Shown piece after piece: positions 9,351 through 16,954 of a stretch of 64,000 nucleotides of DNA. The stretch is from GCA-2693325 sp964011675. Lineage in GTDB: Bacteria; Latescibacterota; UBA2968; UBA8231. The notes under the pieces are model-generated. The model was not told the DNA's origin. It saw only the letters and a list, made by a program, of their open reading frames with translations, and did not search any database. The stretch's first letter is position 1. The number at the start of each line of letters is the position of its first letter. Location of the stretch: contig CAXGPR010000005.1 in NCBI GenBank assembly GCA_964011675.1, positions 1-64,000 of the forward strand, given 5' to 3'. Made by a program: the position numbers and the translations under genes.

Positions 9351-9860
9351 CTATAGTTTCCTTTCACCGGCTCTCTCGTCGAAGAGATCGATGCGCTCAT
9401 AATCTTGACCGATTACGATGGTTATATCCGCCAGGCGGAACGGTTCGTCTGTTTGCTGATCTACCAGATGAGGTATACCCAGTGTTTGGGCCACCTGCTC
9501 GGCGTGCTGTCGATCACCACCGCGTCGGATTACCAAGGTGTGTAGGTAACCAAAGTGGTCGGCGTTGCCCTCGTGAATGACGTCTATACCCATTTGCCGC
9601 GCCTTGCGCGTCAGGCGTGCAGCTACTTGAGAAACTCCGCAGCCGTTTAGTACCTCTACACGAACGGAATACGGCAACGGTGCAGATTCTGCGGCGATTG
9701 TTGGTGCGATAGAGGAGTCGATGGGCTGGGAACTGAACTCTGGTTGGGCGATAAGGCCCAATATTATGATTCCGGTAGTTCCGGACAAAAACCAAAGTAT
9801 TTTTTCGTGCACTCCAGTAGCGCTCCTCGCTTGCAGCGCGGTGGCGAGATTCGTACTCAA
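9351..9860 (-). CDS. Membrane-anchored LytR_C-domain protein
   Basis: The 169-residue product has one N-terminal membrane helix (ILWFLSGTTGIIILGLIAQ), a short linker, and a LytR_C domain beginning VRVEVLNGCGVSQVAARLT and containing LVIRRGGDRQHAEQVAQTLG. This domain is usually fused to LytR-CpsA-Psr phosphotransferases; here it stands alone behind a membrane anchor, a form common next to rsfS. Its molecular role is not established. It is the first gene of the nine-gene minus-strand run ending at 446. No convincing promoter for the run was found; TTGACT occurs upstream on the minus strand without a good -10. Confidence 0.85.
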   Translation of the reverse strand: MSTNLATALQARSATGVHEKILWFLSGTTGIIILGLIAQPEFSSQPIDSSIAPTIAAESAPLPYSVRVEVLNGCGVSQVAARLTRKARQMGIDVIHEGNADHFGYLHTLVIRRGGDRQHAEQVAQTLGIPHLVDQQTDEPFRLADITIVIGQDYERIDLFDERAGERKL

Positions 9861-9924
9861 ACGCGGTTATATTGATTGCTTTAAATGAATGAAAAACTGA
9901 GAATTAAGTCAAATATACAAGGGG

Positions 9925-9952
9925 TTGTCAGAAAATATTGAAAGCGTATAAT
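9925..9952 (+). promoter_or_regulatory. Strong sigma-70-type promoter for the cyclodeaminase-like gene
   Basis: TTGTCA (9925-9930) and TATAAT (9947-9952) are separated by 16 bases, and transcription would start near 9959. The hexamers match the housekeeping consensus at 5 of 6 and 6 of 6 positions. It faces the plus-strand gene at 10029. Confidence 0.75.
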
Positions 9953-10028
9953 CGGTTTAGGATAGGGCGTCTTTCAACGCGTCGTAAGGGCCGCAGCTAT
10001 GGGGGCAAAGCGTCTAAGGGGTTATGCG

Positions 10029-11000
10029 ATGTCAGAGTGGTATAGTATTGGGGAACGCGATTGTGTCAGGTGGCTGTCGGCTGCTGATTCAATCGACAGC
10101 TGCAACCGCGCTTTTTTGCACTACGGAAGCGGTGTGATTCACAATCCGCCTCGTAGTGAAATCGTAGAGCAGCGCGATGGTTTAGACCATTTTCGTTTAG
10201 ATATGCCGGCAGAGTGGATTGGGAAATACAGTGCACGGAAACGGATAGAAGAACGATCAAGCGTCGCAAGCGGCCGGCTGGAAAGCCGTCAGGCATATAT
10301 CGAGCTAGAAGATATGACGCGTGGCGTTACTGTGCGCTTAGATGCAGGTCACATAACGGATATGCGTACGGGTTCGGCCGGTGCGCTGGGGTTGAAATAC
10401 ATAACTCAACGTGCCATTCGCTGCGTATCGATTCTCGGTACGGGCCGCGTCGCGCGCACCCTTGCGCTAGCCTGTGACGCCCTATTTGATTTGGACGAAA
10501 TCCGCTGCACGAGCCGGAGCGCAGAGAAGCGGGATGCTTTTGCTCGTGAAATGGAACCCAATCTCTCGACTCGGTTGCACATGGCAGCCTCTCAAGCGGA
10601 ATGCCTTGATGGGGGAGACGCGCTGTTGTCGGCTGTGCCAACGCCGGAGCCGATACTCGATAACAGGGCCACGGAAGCGATTGATTATCTGGTTGTCGTT
10701 GGAGGAGATAGTCGGACCAGACAGGTAGAGGAAGCTGTTTTAGATAGTCGTCCTGTCTTGATTGACCTCTGGGAACAGGCCAGTGCATCGGGAGAATTTC
10801 GTTGGGCTAATGCCGCTGGGACGACCGAGCAGATTGCGCTTGTCCGAGGGAAAGACGGGCGCGTTCTTACCATGGGAGACGCGGCCCATGGCAACGTGCA
10901 ACTTGCGCGGGGCTGCGTGTATTTAACGGGTATAGCGGCGCAGGATTTATGTGCGGCAGTAGCTGTATACGAGCGATGGCTCCGGGATAATCCTATTTAA
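10029..11000 (+). CDS. Ornithine cyclodeaminase / mu-crystallin family protein
   Basis: A 323-residue Rossmann enzyme of the ornithine cyclodeaminase/mu-crystallin family. It carries the family segment ITDMRTGSAGALGLKYI followed by the nucleotide-binding SILGTGRVARTLALA. Members include ornithine cyclodeaminase, alanine dehydrogenases, ketimine reductases and siderophore-precursor enzymes; the substrate cannot be told from the sequence. The ATG at 10029 has an AAGGGG Shine-Dalgarno seven bases ahead and gives a normal N-terminus. An ATG at 9999, ten codons upstream with its own AAGGG, is the alternative. The last eight bases overlap the end of the convergent ASH-protein gene. Confidence 0.85.
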   Translation: MSEWYSIGERDCVRWLSAADSIDSCNRAFLHYGSGVIHNPPRSEIVEQRDGLDHFRLDMPAEWIGKYSARKRIEERSSVASGRLESRQAYIELEDMTRGVTVRLDAGHITDMRTGSAGALGLKYITQRAIRCVSILGTGRVARTLALACDALFDLDEIRCTSRSAEKRDAFAREMEPNLSTRLHMAASQAECLDGGDALLSAVPTPEPILDNRATEAIDYLVVVGGDSRTRQVEEAVLDSRPVLIDLWEQASASGEFRWANAAGTTEQIALVRGKDGRVLTMGDAAHGNVQLARGCVYLTGIAAQDLCAAVAVYERWLRDNPI

Positions 11001-13722
11001 ATAATCCAGAATACTTAAAAGTCATTATGTAGTCCTGCGATCCCTTACGCTTGGCTTTGGGGCGTGTGTCATATACGTCCCAACCAAAGCCAAAGAGGAA
11101 TTGGTCTTTGTAGAAAGAGACGGCCAGCCCCAAGGAGACGGCCAGAGAATTCTCGGTTGAGAGGGCCTCAAGGACGTTTCCTATCGCCGTAAAATGTATG
11201 CCTGAAATCGACGGGTTATCCACGTTATGCCAGCCTGCAAAGGCTATGCCGGGCAGGCCGATGAGGCGCTCTGTCTTTCCCTTTACGCGATTCCCATCTA
11301 CATCCTCATAGTCGCGTCCGGGCCTAATTGTCAGAAACGACAGGAGCGGTTTTGCTTCGAATTCCCATTTCCATCCGCCTGCCTGCAGTATCTGGCTGAT
11401 GCTCTGCGGGGGAGCACCGGGATAACTGCGCGTGGTCACCTTAAGCCGTACGCGCCTATTACTCTTTTCTAACAGGCGCAGGTTTATGTCCTCGGCCAAG
11501 ACGCGCTTATCACTGGACTCGTATATCTTAACAGCGGTTTGCTTGGCTCCGCCCTTGGGATCATGGTTCTCATCCAAAGTAGTCCATTCGATAGTGAACT
11601 CACGTCCTACGAGTGCTTCGCGCAAAGAATCTGGAATATCAAATGCCACGTCAATTTTGGTCTCATCTTTTTGTACGATCGGCGTGTTGTTCCAGCTGAC
11701 AGGCAGGGGTAACCCCTCATCTTTACGCGTCGCGATAACGCGTGTGATGCTGGACAAGTCGATATTTTTTAAAGCACCTTGCCCCTTAAAAGTGAGCGGG
11801 CGCGCCTTGTCTTTAACGTCGTTACTAACAAGTAGGACGCGTCCAAGACGTTCGCCTAATGCGTTGGGTGTGAATGACACCTTGAGGCGTGTAGATTCAC
11901 CTGGATCCAGAGAAAACGTGGCTGGATCGACGCGCACCTCTGGTGTTTCTGGATGGGCTTCGACTTGGAGGACCGTATCGCCGGAGTTGGTCGCCACCAG
12001 CGTCCGCTCTTCAGTATCTCCCAAGACGACATAGCCAAAGTCGACGACTCCAGTTGGGTTGATTTCGATCTCTGCAGCGACTCCAGTCCCGTTCAGTAAT
12101 ACGTCGAGCGTTTCCGTTCCCTCTTCCCAAAAACCGTCAATGCGCAGTGCACCTGATATTGTGCCGCGCGAAGAGGGGCTGAACGCAACGTGCACGGGCA
12201 GTGTGCGCAGGCTATTGGCCGGCAAGACGAGGCGATTAGCCGGGTCTATTTGCGTGTATATAGCGAATTCTGCACTCGTAGATCGAATCTGATCTATTGT
12301 TAAATCGGCGTTGCCGATATTGGCTAGCTCAATTATTTGACTGCTGGTCTCGCCTACGGCAATTTGGCCAAAATCTACGGTGGATGGTCTGAGCTTGAGG
12401 AATTGGCCGATGCCCTGCAAGCGCAGGATGCGTTCTCCTTGCTCGGTGACGATGCCGACCGTCGACTCACGCAGGCCTATTTCCTTAGGTGAGAAATCGA
12501 TTGCTATTTTACCGCTTTCGCCAGGCTGAAGCAGCAGTGAGTTGCTGTCCAGACTAAATTCGATGCCGTCGCCGTCGCGTAGTTCGATTTTTGCCGTGTA
12601 TGGAGTCCCACCGCGATTCCACAAGAGCACGTGGTCGCGCTGCGTCTTGCCAAGCGGAACGCGGTCAAAGTGCACGTCCGTACCGTTGAGGATTTCTATG
12701 CGCGGGGGACTAATTTGCCCCTCTCCCTGAAGTGGAATACCAAGGTCTGGCGCAAGAGGATCGTCTGTCTGCAGATGGAGTTGACCGTGCTGCACGCCCA
12801 CGAGCTTTGGCTGAAATGGAATCCGTATTTCTACACGTTCTTCGGGAGGGAGCGTGGTTGGTATCGGCACGTCTGGAGTGAGAAAGCTGCTGCCCGTTAC
12901 TTTGGCTGCGGTTATGTGTAGATCAGCATGCCCCTTATTGAGAACTGTGACGGTGCGAATGGCACTACCGCCGATATCGACCGTCTGATACTGAACGCCT
13001 ACTTCTGGCAGGGGGGAAACTGCTGCCACGGGCGCATGTATTTGCGCGCTCACGCCTAGCTGTAGCGGAGGATGGTCAGGAGAAACAATACGCAGCTGGT
13101 TTGAAAAGCTGCCTCCCTGCGCGCTGCGAAGCGTTATGGGACGTTCAACCTGCTGGTTTGGGCGCAGTTTGGAAGGCGTATCTTCTGTCAGTTGAAAGAG
13201 CGTTGGTTGTTGGATCCAGTAGACGCTGTCTATGCGTATGTCTACTTCTCCGGTGTTTTTTAGAGAAAAAAATGCCTGTGCAGTCTCTCCTATATCAACG
13301 GTATCAAATGCGAGCGTGTTCGTGGGTTGGAGTGCGAGTTGTGCTTGGACAACGCTTGCCCGCACAGAAACTATTGTTTTGTCTCCCTTAAAGAAATCTT
13401 TTACCTGCAGAGAAAGAGTGCCTTCGTAGGACTGGACCTCAGATGCTTTGAACGCGACTTTCAGGGGACGCTGTGCGCCGGGTGGTATTCGCAGCGTGTC
13501 GGGGTATGCGGTAAAGGGCCCGTCGACTACGCTCGTCAGAACCTCAATGGGCTCGTCTTGGACATTTCTTAGCAGAAGCTCTGCCTCGATAGCTGCATCG
13601 GGTCTGGTTGGGGGAATGAGCAGAGCTTGCGGTGTTACCTGTATGGATTGAGCGAATGTTATTGTGACTAGGAAAAGAAGCGACAGAGAAGCCGTAGCCC
13701 ATTTGTGTGGCAGCGTATTCAT
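10993..13722 (-). CDS. Large secreted ASH/HYDIN-type Ig-repeat protein
   Basis: The 909-residue protein has a signal peptide (SLLFLVTITFAQS). A long series of Ig-like ASH (ASPM-SPD2-HYDIN) repeats follows, each about 100 residues with a pattern such as VDFGQIAVGETSSQIIELAN or LAFDTVDIGETAQAFFSLKN and a later 'F.P...G' turn. At least six such units can be counted. The last 250 residues differ: a mixed region and then short beta-rich strands ending FGFGWDVYDTRP and YIMTFKYSGLFK, with a terminal aromatic residue near the end, which could be an outer-membrane or surface anchor. ASH repeats are binding scaffolds; no catalytic domain is visible. It follows the aminotransferase gene after a 184-base gap in which nothing was recognised. 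Confidence 0.8.
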   Translation of the reverse strand: MNTLPHKWATASLSLLFLVTITFAQSIQVTPQALLIPPTRPDAAIEAELLLRNVQDEPIEVLTSVVDGPFTAYPDTLRIPPGAQRPLKVAFKASEVQSYEGTLSLQVKDFFKGDKTIVSVRASVVQAQLALQPTNTLAFDTVDIGETAQAFFSLKNTGEVDIRIDSVYWIQQPTLFQLTEDTPSKLRPNQQVERPITLRSAQGGSFSNQLRIVSPDHPPLQLGVSAQIHAPVAAVSPLPEVGVQYQTVDIGGSAIRTVTVLNKGHADLHITAAKVTGSSFLTPDVPIPTTLPPEERVEIRIPFQPKLVGVQHGQLHLQTDDPLAPDLGIPLQGEGQISPPRIEILNGTDVHFDRVPLGKTQRDHVLLWNRGGTPYTAKIELRDGDGIEFSLDSNSLLLQPGESGKIAIDFSPKEIGLRESTVGIVTEQGERILRLQGIGQFLKLRPSTVDFGQIAVGETSSQIIELANIGNADLTIDQIRSTSAEFAIYTQIDPANRLVLPANSLRTLPVHVAFSPSSRGTISGALRIDGFWEEGTETLDVLLNGTGVAAEIEINPTGVVDFGYVVLGDTEERTLVATNSGDTVLQVEAHPETPEVRVDPATFSLDPGESTRLKVSFTPNALGERLGRVLLVSNDVKDKARPLTFKGQGALKNIDLSSITRVIATRKDEGLPLPVSWNNTPIVQKDETKIDVAFDIPDSLREALVGREFTIEWTTLDENHDPKGGAKQTAVKIYESSDKRVLAEDINLRLLEKSNRRVRLKVTTRSYPGAPPQSISQILQAGGWKWEFEAKPLLSFLTIRPGRDYEDVDGNRVKGKTERLIGLPGIAFAGWHNVDNPSISGIHFTAIGNVLEALSTENSLAVSLGLAVSFYKDQFLFGFGWDVYDTRPKAKRKGSQDYIMTFKYSGLFK

Positions 13723-13906
13723 GCGTTCAATTTAGGGCAAAAAAGAAGAGCGACCAACCCGCCCGAATACCGTATATAACGTTTGTCGAAGCGCCACAGC
13801 TCAGAAGTGTGGTAGACTTCCTCTTGGGTATTCTTTTGCGAATTCAGGTCACTCTTTGTGATGCAGAACATAAGGTTAAAGGTTCCTTGATGTCAAGCGA
13901 TGTCGA

Positions 13907-15082
13907 TCAGGGTTGTAGTATTTTCTCTAATCCATCGACCAAGCGGTCCATGCCTTTTGCAACGGTGTCTTGGCGTAGCGCACCAAATGCGATACGTACG
14001 TAGCATGCGTTAGCGAGCCCAAATGCTTCGCCTGGAATGACCGCCACGCGATAGTCGCGCACTAATCTTTCTACTACGCTGAGCGCAGATGATGTGGTTT
14101 GTAGACGCGCCAAGAGATAAAAAGCTCCCCGTGTATCCGGGACTTTGCAGCGGTCTCCCAAAACGGAGAGGCGGTTCAGGCAGAGTTGACGCACTATCGC
14201 CAAATCAGAAGTAAACTGACGGCAGTAGCTCGCCCCTACCTGTAGTGCGCCGAGCGCCGCACGCTGAGAGACTACCGGTGGGCAGATTAGTATTGTGTCT
14301 TGTGCTTTTTCCAAAGCAGGCTGCAGGTTTACGGGAGCGACCATATATCCCACGCGCCAAGAGGCCATGCCGTACGCTTTGGAAAAAGAGAATAGCGATA
14401 TGGTGTGTCCTGCGCTATTGGGTAGCGAAGCGGGAGACCAATGACTCGCTCCGTCATAGGTGAAATATTCGTAAGCTTCGTCAGAAAAGTGATACAGGCC
14501 GCGCTGCTCACATAGTTGGTTTACGGCAGCGAGGTCTTCCTTGCGAAAAACGGCTCCAGTGGGATTGTTGGGCGATATGGTTACAATTGCCCGCGTTTGG
14601 TCGTTTATAGCGGCGGCAATATCGTCTACACAGAGCTGATATTCGTCGTCGGTGGGAACGAGAACGGCGCGGCAGTTGGCCATAGCTATGGCCATTTCGT
14701 GATTGAAGTAGAAGGGCGAACAGATGATGACTTCATCACCGGGATCTGCAATAGCCAGTAGGGCGTGGTAAAATCCCATATTGCTGCCTGCGGTAACCAT
14801 GAGTACGTGCTCTTTACTTACTTGAATACTATTCTCGTTGGAGAGTTTGACGCGTAGCGCATGCTCTAGTTCTGGCAAACCGCGAGCCGCTTGGTAGTGA
14901 TGTTCGTTCACTGCAGTGCCAAAAGAGTTCAGCGCATCCAATGCCTGCTGCGGCGGCGGGTAATGGACCACGCCCTGTCCGAGGGAGATGGTGTCCGGCG
15001 TTTCTCGAATCAGATGTGCCACGTGGGGAATAACAGGTGGTTGGACGGAGCGCATGCGCTGAGATTCAGACGTTCCATTCAT
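13907..15082 (-). CDS. Class I/II PLP-dependent aminotransferase
   Basis: The 391-residue protein is a fold-type I aminotransferase. The PLP lysine lies in LFSFSKAYGMASWRVGYMV, with the arginine six residues after it, and the ISPNNPTGAVF segment and the N-terminal ISLGQGVVHYPPP are typical of the aspartate/kynurenine aminotransferase group. Substrate specificity cannot be read out. It starts five bases after the aldolase-like gene, which in turn follows a phosphatase gene, so the three are probably one transcript. The GxGxxxxPPP opening resembles aminotransferases that act on aromatic or branched substrates, but this is only suggestive. Confidence 0.92.
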   Translation of the reverse strand: MNGTSESQRMRSVQPPVIPHVAHLIRETPDTISLGQGVVHYPPPQQALDALNSFGTAVNEHHYQAARGLPELEHALRVKLSNENSIQVSKEHVLMVTAGSNMGFYHALLAIADPGDEVIICSPFYFNHEMAIAMANCRAVLVPTDDEYQLCVDDIAAAINDQTRAIVTISPNNPTGAVFRKEDLAAVNQLCEQRGLYHFSDEAYEYFTYDGASHWSPASLPNSAGHTISLFSFSKAYGMASWRVGYMVAPVNLQPALEKAQDTILICPPVVSQRAALGALQVGASYCRQFTSDLAIVRQLCLNRLSVLGDRCKVPDTRGAFYLLARLQTTSSALSVVERLVRDYRVAVIPGEAFGLANACYVRIAFGALRQDTVAKGMDRLVDGLEKILQP

Positions 15083-15087
15083 GGGTA

Positions 15088-15996
15088 TTAACCCTGAAGA
15101 GCGTGCTCTAAATGAACCATAAGACGGTCGATTTCATCGCACATGGTAACGTCAAGTGAAAAGCTGAGCGGACCTCGATGTACTTGGTTGGGAAATAGCC
15201 CGCGCTTGTGCATTATGTAGCGTTCACTCACTATAAAACCGTCCAACCCGCCCTGCAGTTGGAGCGTAATAAGCGCGCAAATCGGCCAGTAAAGCCGATA
15301 GGCGCGTTCCTCATCGCCCGCTTTTAGGGCATTCCAGAGCGCGGTGGTCCCATCTAAGAGCTCTACTCCGGGAATCGTGCCCGCGATGCTGCGGCGAAAA
15401 GAATCTATGAGTAAGACGCCTCCGCTTCCCTCAAAAATAGACGCCTGACCCTGCGTTGCCGTGCGCAGGGCAGAGATACATGGCCCGAGTGGGGATGCTT
15501 CTGGTTTGAACAGTACGCGCTGACCATATTCGGCAAAGAGACTTGCCTGGAACTCAATGCTCATGGGGTTGCCAACGTATGAGCTGGCATCCTGCACAAA
15601 AACTGGAATATCTACTTCTTTTAGAATGGATGCGAAATATGTACGCAGTTCGTCTTCACCCAGAGCACGCGAGATAGGTGGAATAGCCATAAGAGCTGCT
15701 GCTCCACCATCTTCTGCCGCGCGTGCATACAGTCGCGCTTGCTGCGTGCTCTCGGCTGCTACGTTTATGACGACGGGGCCTCTCTGTTGAGCGAAACCGC
15801 AAAGCTGGGCGGGTAGCGCCGTACGCTCTTGTTCGCTGAGGCGAAAAAGGTCGGATACAAGGGCTAGGCAGAACCCGTCAGCGCCTACTTCAAATAGGTA
15901 GTCGATTTGTCTTCCCATGATGGCTAAATCGATTGCACCGCTCTCTGTGTAAGGCATGTGCACGACGGGTAGGACGCCTGCAATGGCATGAGTCAT
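15088..15996 (-). CDS. DapA/NanA-family aldolase (dihydrodipicolinate synthase-like)
   Basis: The 302-residue TIM-barrel lyase is recognisable by GVLPVVHMPYTESGAID at the N-terminus and by the Schiff-base lysine in RVLFKPEASPLG. The family splits or forms carbon-carbon bonds with pyruvate (DapA, NanA, KDG aldolase and others). The usual YNxP tyrosine motif is replaced by a DASSYVG stretch, so it is probably not a standard DapA. Translation very likely starts at the ATG at 15996, five bases after a GGAGG site; the upstream TTG at 16014 lies inside the phosphatase gene. It sits between a phosphatase and an aminotransferase, which suggests a dedicated pathway. Confidence 0.88.
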   Translation of the reverse strand: MTHAIAGVLPVVHMPYTESGAIDLAIMGRQIDYLFEVGADGFCLALVSDLFRLSEQERTALPAQLCGFAQQRGPVVINVAAESTQQARLYARAAEDGGAAALMAIPPISRALGEDELRTYFASILKEVDIPVFVQDASSYVGNPMSIEFQASLFAEYGQRVLFKPEASPLGPCISALRTATQGQASIFEGSGGVLLIDSFRRSIAGTIPGVELLDGTTALWNALKAGDEERAYRLYWPICALITLQLQGGLDGFIVSERYIMHKRGLFPNQVHRGPLSFSLDVTMCDEIDRLMVHLEHALQG

Positions 15997-16010
15997 AGAA
16001 TCCTCCACAG

Positions 16011-16880
16011 TCAATGAGGTATGGATGCGTTTGCTATGCGCGCGTGGCGAATAATGGCCAGCATTTTTTCTTCTACGCCTTTATTAGCGGTAGCCATAAA
16101 ATGGGCAAATTTACGTCGCTTTACGTAATTCGGCACGCGATTGGGACCGATAAGACAGCGCGCTCCTGCCTCTTCGGCAATGAGCGAAGGGGGACCGGCA
16201 TCATAGATTTCAACCTGACGAGTCAAATATCCGATCAACTCACCCTCAGCTATTTGCGTTAGCACAAGCGCTGCGCCAAGCGGATGTTCGCGTGGAAGCA
16301 GCTCGTAGTACTGGCGGGCCAGTTTTTGGTAATCGCGCGCTTTGGATGAAATAAATACCCTGTTGTGTTGCGTTCTCTTTAATACTCGCAGTCGTTTCTT
16401 GCGCCCCGTATTCCTTTGGACAAAGGCGCCTTTACCGCGGATGGCGGTGAAGATCTTATCTTCGCTGGGGCGGGCTACAATTGAAGCCAGCATTTTTCCG
16501 TTGCAGGCTAAGCCGATAGTTATGTGATAGGGCGCATCGCCTCGCTTAAAGTGCCATGTGCCATCAATGGGATCCAAAATGACTAGATAGGGTGAGGACG
16601 TGCGGGTAAAACGCCGTTTGAGAGGCGTGCTCTCTTCGGCAATGACCCCGATATCGGGAAAGTGCTGTAAGACGACGCTGAGCAAGATGTCCTGCAGGCC
16701 GCTATCGAGCGCAGTAAAAGCTGCCGAAGCAGCTTGGGCTTTGTCGCCGGTTAGGCCGCGATCCACTTCTTTACCGATGTTGGTCACCTGCCCGTAAAAT
16801 AGCATAGACGCCTGCGAGCACTGTCTCACTACGGGCAGTAGAGTATCAATAAAATGCTGGGGTTCGATTTGATGTTTCAT
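16011..16880 (-). CDS. Inositol monophosphatase-family phosphatase
   Basis: The 289-residue protein has the metal-binding motifs of the lithium-sensitive phosphatase family: GVIAEES (the conserved glutamates), LDPIDGTWHF and a C-terminal DAGPPSLIAEEAGARC in place of the usual WDxAAG. Family members act on inositol phosphates, 3'-phosphoadenosine phosphate, fructose bisphosphate or histidinol phosphate. The altered WDxAAG site leaves the substrate open. It is the first gene of a three-gene minus-strand set with the aldolase and aminotransferase; the stop overlaps the Shine-Dalgarno region of the next gene. Confidence 0.88.
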   Translation of the reverse strand: MKHQIEPQHFIDTLLPVVRQCSQASMLFYGQVTNIGKEVDRGLTGDKAQAASAAFTALDSGLQDILLSVVLQHFPDIGVIAEESTPLKRRFTRTSSPYLVILDPIDGTWHFKRGDAPYHITIGLACNGKMLASIVARPSEDKIFTAIRGKGAFVQRNTGRKKRLRVLKRTQHNRVFISSKARDYQKLARQYYELLPREHPLGAALVLTQIAEGELIGYLTRQVEIYDAGPPSLIAEEAGARCLIGPNRVPNYVKRRKFAHFMATANKGVEEKMLAIIRHARIANASIPH

Positions 16881-16895
16881 AAAGACTTAGGTAAA

Positions 16896-16933
16896 AAAGA
16901 CGCCTGGCTCCTTGAGAGGAATCAGGCGTCTTT
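16896..16933 (-). terminator. Rho-independent terminator of the molybdenum hydroxylase gene
   Basis: The 11-base arms AAAGACGCCTG and CAGGCGTCTTT form a perfect stem with a 16-base loop. On the minus strand the stem ends in a run of six Ts, as expected for termination of the gene ending at 16955. It separates that gene from the phosphatase cassette. Confidence 0.88.
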
Positions 16934-16954
16934 GATCGTGCAGAATTGTGAAAC

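Noticed and set aside
9861..9960. A minus-strand promoter for the nine-gene envelope run
   Set aside because: A TTGACT occurs on the minus strand but the sequence 17 bases on (TTCATT) is a weak -10, so I did not list it.
13707..14003. Plus-strand frame between the ASH protein and aminotransferase genes
   Set aside because: It runs antisense into the aminotransferase coding region and has no recognisable protein features.
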